Below are positions 26,490 to 31,194 of a stretch of DNA of 33,990 nt, one piece after another. The DNA is from a virus. How positions within the stretch are numbered: position 1 is the first letter of the stretch; each line of letters starts with the position of its first letter. The stretch spans positions 1 through 33,990 of IMG/VR virus record IMGVR_UViG_3300008262_000179. The stretch is one strand, 5' to 3'. The position numbers and the translations under genes were made by a program. Under the pieces are notes generated by a model. The model made no database searches, was not told where the DNA came from, and saw only the letters and a program-made list of their open reading frames with translations.

Positions 26490-26936
26490 TTACAGTTCGT
26501 ATTGCAAATAACTTGTCTCCAATTCCTCAGATGATAAAATGTCAGTCAAATCTGACAGTACTCTCTTCAGTTTTGGACGAATATCTACCGTGTACCTAAC
26601 CTTTGGGTGGTAATAATACGCGGGGAATATTCTTTGAATAAATACGTCGTCACCAAGCTTAATTTCCAATAAAAAATGTTCTTTTTCAGTTGCTTTTGAT
26701 TCTTCCACAACTTCAGAATTTAGGAAAAAATTTTGATTTTCACATAGGTAATTGGAACTTTTTATTTTCAAATCTTCCGAAATTTCTTCACAAATATTTT
26801 TTACATAATAGTGAAGATCCATAGATCGTCTTGAACGAGGTTCGTGGTCTTTAACATTAAAGAATCTTTGACACACAATGTTGTTTTCGAGTGTCAGTAA
26901 AAATTCGAATTTTGTTACGTTTTCTTGATTAGTCAT
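26490..26936 (-). CDS. Unknown 148-aa protein with internal duplication
   Basis: I do not recognise this protein (start MTNQENVTKFEFLLTLENNI). Residues 10-56 and 88-134 align without gaps at an offset of 78: F10/F88, L17/L95, Q23-R24/Q101-R102, F26/F104, P33/P111, R36/R114, D40/D118, K46/K124 and L56/L134 are identical, and the pattern of strand followed by amphipathic helix is shared. It therefore looks like two copies of a small alpha/beta unit. It overlaps the exonuclease gene by 8 bp and precedes the helicase by 18 bp. This places it where T4-like phages often carry small replication accessory proteins, such as helicase loaders, but no such identity can be shown. Confidence 0.6.
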   Translation of the reverse strand: MTNQENVTKFEFLLTLENNIVCQRFFNVKDHEPRSRRSMDLHYYVKNICEEISEDLKIKSSNYLCENQNFFLNSEVVEESKATEKEHFLLEIKLGDDVFIQRIFPAYYYHPKVRYTVDIRPKLKRVLSDLTDILSSEELETSYLQYEL

Positions 26937-27948
26937 TGTTTTTGATTTTAATTGGTTTTTTATTTTTTTCTTTTCTTGTTAATCTTAAAAATGGATTAAA
27001 AAAATTTATAAATGCGTCATCTGATTTGGGTAGTATTTGAAATAACCCGTCTTCACTCATCATTTTCATTGCGTTTTTATATGACCTCCCTTCTTGATCT
27101 AAGTTGTCATTAATCAATGCATGTATATTTTCTTTAGCATCATCAGTTAAAAATGGTTCATCTAAACTTACAATCTTATTGTTTACATAAAAGAATTCAT
27201 CTCCAAATACTCCGTGTTTAGTTACACCCGTAAGTAAATTTTTAATCAACCAATTATTTTTATCCTGTTCAAATAATATATTAGTTTTTTCTTTTATATC
27301 ATTTAAACTAATTGGTTTATCTTTTATTTCAGGAAACAATGATATTAATCTCTTGATACCCATGTTTTTTATTCCTGAAATATTATCAGATGGGTCACCA
27401 CACAACATCTTAACAATCTTCACATTCTCAATACATATTTCTTCATGATCATACATAATTTTATCATGATGTTTATATAATTTTTGATGACTTGGATTGA
27501 ATATTTGTGTTGATTCAGAAACCAATTGAGTAAGGTCTCCGTCCGCAGAATATATTATTTTGTATTCTGATAATGAATTTTGTACATAATAAGCAATACA
27601 ATCGTCCGTTTCACAATATTGAAACTCACCTTGTCTAACAAATAGTTCTTCTAAGTACTGTTTTACTCTTTGTCTTTGATACTGATATGAATTAACTTCT
27701 TCTTCAGTTCTTAAACGAGATCTTCTATTTTCTTTATATAGATGATAGATTTGTTTCCTTGTTTGAGAACCTTCTTCTCCATCCCAAAAAACAACTATTT
27801 TATCTAAATGGTATGTCTCAAACGCTCTACGAAGAGTATTAATAAAATGATATATTGCTCCAATATGTTTTCCCTTGTAAAAATGGTTTTTGAGACCATA
27901 GAAACCAATCGTAAGTAAATTATCTCCATCAACTAATAAAACGGACAT
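26929..27948 (-). CDS. rnh: 5'-3' exonuclease, FEN/T4 RNase H-like
   Basis: This 339-aa protein starts MSVLLVDGDNLLTIGFYGLK. The acidic metal-binding residues of the PIN/FEN fold are visible in order: D7 and D9, D56 (FWDGEE), E113-D115-D116 (ETDDCIAYY), D136 and D138 (YSADGDLTQL), D185 and D188 (CGDPSDNISG). The basic stretch following D56 (RKQIYHLYKENRRSRLR) fits the DNA-binding arch, and GIKNMGIKRL fits the helix-hairpin-helix region. Length is close to T4 RNase H (305 aa), which removes RNA primers and flaps from Okazaki fragments. The gene starts 16 bp after uvsX and overlaps the next gene by 8 bp. The C-terminus is Lys-rich (RKEKNKKPIKIKNND). Confidence 0.88.
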   Translation of the reverse strand: MSVLLVDGDNLLTIGFYGLKNHFYKGKHIGAIYHFINTLRRAFETYHLDKIVVFWDGEEGSQTRKQIYHLYKENRRSRLRTEEEVNSYQYQRQRVKQYLEELFVRQGEFQYCETDDCIAYYVQNSLSEYKIIYSADGDLTQLVSESTQIFNPSHQKLYKHHDKIMYDHEEICIENVKIVKMLCGDPSDNISGIKNMGIKRLISLFPEIKDKPISLNDIKEKTNILFEQDKNNWLIKNLLTGVTKHGVFGDEFFYVNNKIVSLDEPFLTDDAKENIHALINDNLDQEGRSYKNAMKMMSEDGLFQILPKSDDAFINFFNPFLRLTRKEKNKKPIKIKNND

Positions 27949-27964
27949 TAATGTTTATTATAAA

Positions 27965-28939
27965 TTATTCATCCTCAGTTACAACTTCAATATCTTCTGC
28001 GTCTGTAACATTAACGCCTAACATTTTACTAATATAATCTCCGTGTTCTGATTTGTAAAGTTCAATGCTTTTCTTTTCTTCAACATCATCTCTACCTTTC
28101 ATAAAGTCATGTGCTGTAACAAGAATTCTTCCATCTTCATAACCCAAACCATTTACGTGGTTTTTCATTATTGAAATTTTTGTTCTTGTTGCAATCTTGA
28201 CTTTTCTCTTATCTTTCGTGATTGAGATTTTTGTTGTTCCTGCACCCTTTTGATTACCGAATAAAAATACAAGAGTTGAGTTTAACCAAATTGCCTCTCC
28301 ACCTTTTGCCTTAATCTTTGGTTGTCCAAAAGGATTATCAGGTAATTCTACCCAAGGTTGGTTAACAATGATCAATGTGTTTGTATGTTTTTTATCGACA
28401 CGTCTTGAACCAGAGATTCTTTGGTTTAGACCCATACCTATTTTATCAGCTAATACAGATGCGTTGTGTTGTTTACCACCTTTGCCGTCATATGTCATCT
28501 TACAAGGAACAGAACCAACTGAATCCCATAAGAAAAGAATGTCGTGTGGGATTTCACCTTTTTCTTGTGCATCCAATACTTCATTAATAAAATCTGTAAT
28601 CTGTTCAATATATTCAAAATCACTATTGAATAGATAGAAATCGTCTTCCTTATTGAAACCCATTAAAACTGCGTGGTCCCAATTCCATTTTTGTTCAGTA
28701 ATAATGAACACGGGTAAAATACCTTTTTTTTGTGCGTCTACTGCCGCCTTTACAAGTGCAGTAGTTTTACCTGTATCACTATGCCCCAAAAACATATTTA
28801 AATGTCCAACAGCGGGACCCGGTATACCTGTTGCGTCCAAAAACGCATCACCTAAATCAAAGAAACGATCAGGTTTATACTCCGCCTCCTTTGAAAATTT
28901 TTTCTTTATTGAACTAAAATCGTTTTTCTTAATTGCCAT
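27965..28939 (-). CDS. uvsX: RecA-like recombinase, UvsX type
   Basis: This 324-aa protein starts MAIKKNDFSSIKKKFSKEAE. It has Walker A GHSDTGKT (52-59, K58), a TE at about 81-82 in the position of the RecA catalytic glutamate, Walker B ILFLWDS (D139), and the conserved turn LIIVNQPW with the following INxx-like stretch before KAKGGEAIWLNSTLVFLF. This is shorter than RecA (about 350 aa) and T4 UvsX (391 aa), fitting phage UvsX relatives. It forms filaments on ssDNA for recombination-dependent replication and repair, displacing gp32 with help from UvsY; no UvsY gene is recognised here. It sits 61 bp after the gp32-like gene, with a strong stem-loop in the gap, and 16 bp before the exonuclease. 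The acidic C-terminus (DAEDIEVVTEDE) resembles the regulatory tail of RecA. Confidence 0.92.
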   Translation of the reverse strand: MAIKKNDFSSIKKKFSKEAEYKPDRFFDLGDAFLDATGIPGPAVGHLNMFLGHSDTGKTTALVKAAVDAQKKGILPVFIITEQKWNWDHAVLMGFNKEDDFYLFNSDFEYIEQITDFINEVLDAQEKGEIPHDILFLWDSVGSVPCKMTYDGKGGKQHNASVLADKIGMGLNQRISGSRRVDKKHTNTLIIVNQPWVELPDNPFGQPKIKAKGGEAIWLNSTLVFLFGNQKGAGTTKISITKDKRKVKIATRTKISIMKNHVNGLGYEDGRILVTAHDFMKGRDDVEEKKSIELYKSEHGDYISKMLGVNVTDAEDIEVVTEDE

Positions 28940-28953
28940 ATTTTTAAAATTTA

Positions 28954-28994
28954 AAGGACACTCTCGAAGACAATATGTCCTTGAAAGTGTCCTT
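28954..28994 (-). terminator. Stem-loop between the gp32-like gene and uvsX
   Basis: On the minus-strand RNA AAGGACACUUUC pairs with GAGAGUGUCCUU (12 bp, one G-U), with a smaller GACA-TAT-TGTC hairpin inside. AAGGACA occurs twice, giving alternative pairings. The following sequence TAAATTTT is a poor U tract, and the hairpin ends 14 bases before the uvsX ATG, so it may be an attenuator, a processing or stabilising site, or a block on uvsX translation instead of a full terminator. Confidence 0.6.
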
Positions 28995-29000
28995 GATTAA

Positions 29001-29846
29001 TTAGAACGGTAAATCGTCATCAACTTCTGAATCTTCTTGTGGATCTTCAATTGTTGTCGTCTTTACTGTTGTGTTTCCCATAGTCTCCTCTGATTGTGAA
29101 TTAGAGACCCATTTTTTACTATCTGAATCCCAACGAGGAACTTCACCTTTTGCTACCATATCAAGATACTCTTCGGGTTTTTTAGAATATACATCAGACC
29201 AAACCAATTCATCATTTAACCATGAATCTGAAGTTGATTTGTCTTCATGTAATGGTGAAGAATCTTCAGGAATAATTGAATTGATTGTAGTATACTCTTT
29301 ACCTGTTCCTGATTTTGTAAGAGTTAAAAATAATGTTAAATCACGACCTTTTGTTGGATCCGTAATATCCCCTTTCTTTTGAAAGATTGGAAAAATTTTA
29401 TCCAAAACACCGTCTTGTTTTGCATTATGTTTAAATCTCCAAAATTTAACTCCATCTTGTTCGTGATCACGATCAATCACTTTTACAATGTAAAATTTAC
29501 GAGAACGATATTGACGAGCGAGTTCTTTATCTGACTGAACTCCTGTCATTTCAAGACTTTCTTTAACCTCGTTCAATGGTGAACGTTTTCCTTCTTGTTT
29601 TGGGTCATATAATTTTACCCATTTACCGTCCACTTGAATTTCATGGAAATAAACCTCTTTAAATGGTGAGGAACCATCTGTAGTAGGAAGAATACGAATT
29701 CGTCTTTCTTCACCTTTAGAACCTTTAGGAAGAACAGTAGTGAAATACTTTTTCATTCTGTCTTCTTGCGAAACTTTGTTTCCGTTACCGCTTGCGGATT
29801 GTTTGTTTTTCTCGTACTGTGCAAGTACTGCATCAAATGTTGACAT
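29001..29846 (-). CDS. 32: Single-strand DNA-binding protein, gp32-like
   Basis: This 281-aa protein starts MSTFDAVLAQYEKNKQSASG. The central region (TVLPKGSKGEERRIRILPTT and FKEVYFHEIQVDGKWVKLYD through KFWRFKHNAK) is basic and aromatic, as in the OB-fold of gp32-type SSBs. A C-terminal acidic tail ends EVDDDLPF, resembling the partner-binding tails of phage and bacterial SSBs. Location directly before uvsX and the replication genes supports the call. It has no cysteine at all, so the zinc site of T4 gp32 is absent. A terminator lies upstream at 29892-29921 and a stem-loop downstream, so it probably has its own promoter and can be made in excess of its neighbours. Length is close to T4 gp32 (301 aa). 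Confidence 0.85.
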   Translation of the reverse strand: MSTFDAVLAQYEKNKQSASGNGNKVSQEDRMKKYFTTVLPKGSKGEERRIRILPTTDGSSPFKEVYFHEIQVDGKWVKLYDPKQEGKRSPLNEVKESLEMTGVQSDKELARQYRSRKFYIVKVIDRDHEQDGVKFWRFKHNAKQDGVLDKIFPIFQKKGDITDPTKGRDLTLFLTLTKSGTGKEYTTINSIIPEDSSPLHEDKSTSDSWLNDELVWSDVYSKKPEEYLDMVAKGEVPRWDSDSKKWVSNSQSEETMGNTTVKTTTIEDPQEDSEVDDDLPF

Positions 29847-29891
29847 AAAATTGAAATTTAAATTAATAATAAGTTATAGATATAATATACA

Positions 29892-29921
29892 TAAAAAAAC
29901 CCGGAAAGAAAATTCCGGGTT
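29892..29921 (-). terminator. Strong intrinsic terminator before the replication block
   Basis: AACCCGGAA (29898-29906) pairs perfectly with TTCCGGGTT (29913-29921) across the 6-base loop AGAAAA, and on the minus strand is followed by a run of T (29897-29893). It lies 22 bp past the stop of the ferritin-like gene and 46 bp before gp32. It is the clearest terminator in the window and implies that the gp32-like gene starts a new transcript. Confidence 0.88.
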
Positions 29922-29942
29922 ACAAATTTTTTAAAAATATTT

Positions 29943-30314
29943 TTACTCTAAGGTTAATAGATATTTTAATTTTTGAACTGCACCTAATAACTCATCTCTT
30001 AAATTTAAAAGATTGGTATCCTTAGGATCTATTTGATCTGTTAATTGAACTAAAGCACCACATATGGTTTCAGCCATTTGAGATGGTTTAGCCTCGGATA
30101 AGTTAATTAAGTTTATAACTTTTGTTTCATCATCCAAAACAAATCTTCCGTATTGACCCATAGCTTGTTCAATAAATTCATCCATTAAATCTTCAATAGT
30201 TGATCTAATATCTGCAAATGCTTCATGTCTCGCAAAACCTTTAGTTTGCCAATGAAATACTTTTAATTGAGCGTGTAACCCTAATAGTAAATTTACGTTA
30301 GAATTTAAATTCAT
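29943..30314 (-). CDS. Small ferritin/Dps-like protein (DUF5856 type)
   Basis: This 123-aa helical protein starts MNLNSNVNLLLGLHAQLKVF. The segment LHAQLKVFHWQTKGFARHEA followed by FADIRSTIEDLMDEFIEQ recalls the Dps ferroxidase region: H21 (HWQ), H30 (RHE), D45 and E49. The spacings H30-D45 (15) and D45-E49 (4) equal those of Dps H43-D58-E62, while H21-H30 is 9 instead of 12. I associate this type with the phage family DUF5856. At 123 aa it is shorter than Dps (about 165), lacking the C-terminal helix portion. Its start overlaps the end of the proline-rich gene by 17 bp. Role unknown; iron binding or DNA protection would be inference. Confidence 0.65.
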   Translation of the reverse strand: MNLNSNVNLLLGLHAQLKVFHWQTKGFARHEAFADIRSTIEDLMDEFIEQAMGQYGRFVLDDETKVINLINLSEAKPSQMAETICGALVQLTDQIDPKDTNLLNLRDELLGAVQKLKYLLTLE

Positions 30315-30948
30315 CTTTTTCTAATTCGGGATTAAATGTTTGTGTTATGGTTTTTGAATAGTTTTCAACATCATCTTTTGTTAATACGTATTCATTTTTA
30401 CCGGTCATTTGCATTTCGCCTTGCTTTTGTGCAAAAAATTCTTGAGGTTTTTGGTTAAATGGATAAGAATCCAATGATCTCAATTCAAGTTTTTCTTGTG
30501 GTGTATGGGGTTTCATATCTTGAACCTTAGATCCCAATTCGTCTATTTTAGCTATAACTGAATCCATTTGACCCAATTTAGCTTCTAAATCATCTAATTT
30601 AGAAAACACCGCATCCATCTGACTTAAAACAGTTCCGTGTTCTTGTTTATTATCTTCGATATCCTTTTTAATACTTTTAGTCATATTAACTAAATCAGTA
30701 ATATCTATTTCTTCGGTATCTGAAGGTGTGGTTTCACCTAAAGATGATGGAGGGGTATCCATTCCACCAGATGGAGGTGGTGGTGGGGGTGTATCTAATC
30801 CTCCGGTATCCGCCGCTGCGTCTGTTGGTTCACCACCAACAGGGGGAGGGGGAGGAGGTGCGTCTTGTTCTACTACTAATTTCTTAGTGTAGTTGTTAAT
30901 TTCCTTATAACGCTGTAATTCTTCGTGTAATTTTTTTTCTAAGCTCAT
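30298..30948 (-). CDS. Proline-rich coiled-coil protein, unknown function (216 aa)
   Basis: This 216-aa protein starts MSLEKKLHEELQRYKEINNY. After a helical N-terminus come two runs of six prolines (31-36 and 54-59) in a Gly/Asp/Thr-rich linker to about residue 80. Residues about 83-145 form a likely coiled coil with regular hydrophobic spacing (MDAVFSKLDDLEAKLGQMDS). A compact C-terminal region follows (EKLELRSLDSYPFNQ and TGKNEYVLTKDDVENYSKTI). I do not recognise a named function. It sits between a 67-aa protein (4 bp upstream) and the ferritin-like protein (17-bp overlap), so the three are probably co-expressed. Similar conserved C-termini occur in other large phages of this kind, by recollection only. 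Confidence 0.6.
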   Translation of the reverse strand: MSLEKKLHEELQRYKEINNYTKKLVVEQDAPPPPPPVGGEPTDAAADTGGLDTPPPPPPSGGMDTPPSSLGETTPSDTEEIDITDLVNMTKSIKKDIEDNKQEHGTVLSQMDAVFSKLDDLEAKLGQMDSVIAKIDELGSKVQDMKPHTPQEKLELRSLDSYPFNQKPQEFFAQKQGEMQMTGKNEYVLTKDDVENYSKTITQTFNPELEKDEFKF

Positions 30949-30952
30949 AGTA

Positions 30953-31156
30953 TTAATCTTGTAAAAGTTGTCTACCGTCTTCGGTAATATATTTTTTATT
31001 TATTCTTTCCACTATACCATCTTTAGATCTAATAACATAACATTCACCTGTTTGTAAATCACAAACTTCTTGAGACATACTGTCATTAGAAATAACCTTA
31101 TATTTCTTAGGATTTAAAAATTGATCCAAAGAATTATGTATATTTAAGTTACTCAT
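30953..31156 (-). CDS. Small unknown protein (67 aa)
   Basis: This 67-aa protein starts MSNLNIHNSLDQFLNPKKYK. No family is recognised. It has two cysteines in CDLQTGECYVIRSKDGIVER, which reads like a small beta-hairpin unit, and a polar C-terminus. It lies 38 bp after the large tail-type gene and 4 bp before the proline-rich gene. The leader contains TATTTATTA, and the close spacing with the next gene supports it being a real gene in a short operon. Confidence 0.5.
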   Translation of the reverse strand: MSNLNIHNSLDQFLNPKKYKVISNDSMSQEVCDLQTGECYVIRSKDGIVERINKKYITEDGRQLLQD

Positions 31157-31166
31157 AGTTTTTTTA

Positions 31167-31175
31167 TAATAAATA
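31167..31175 (-). promoter_or_regulatory. TATTTATTA motif, candidate late promoter element
   Basis: TATTTATTA on the minus strand, 11 bp before the ATG of the 67-aa gene, the same distance as at the 303-aa gene. Confidence 0.3.
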
Positions 31176-31194
31176 TCTAAATAAATGTATTTTT

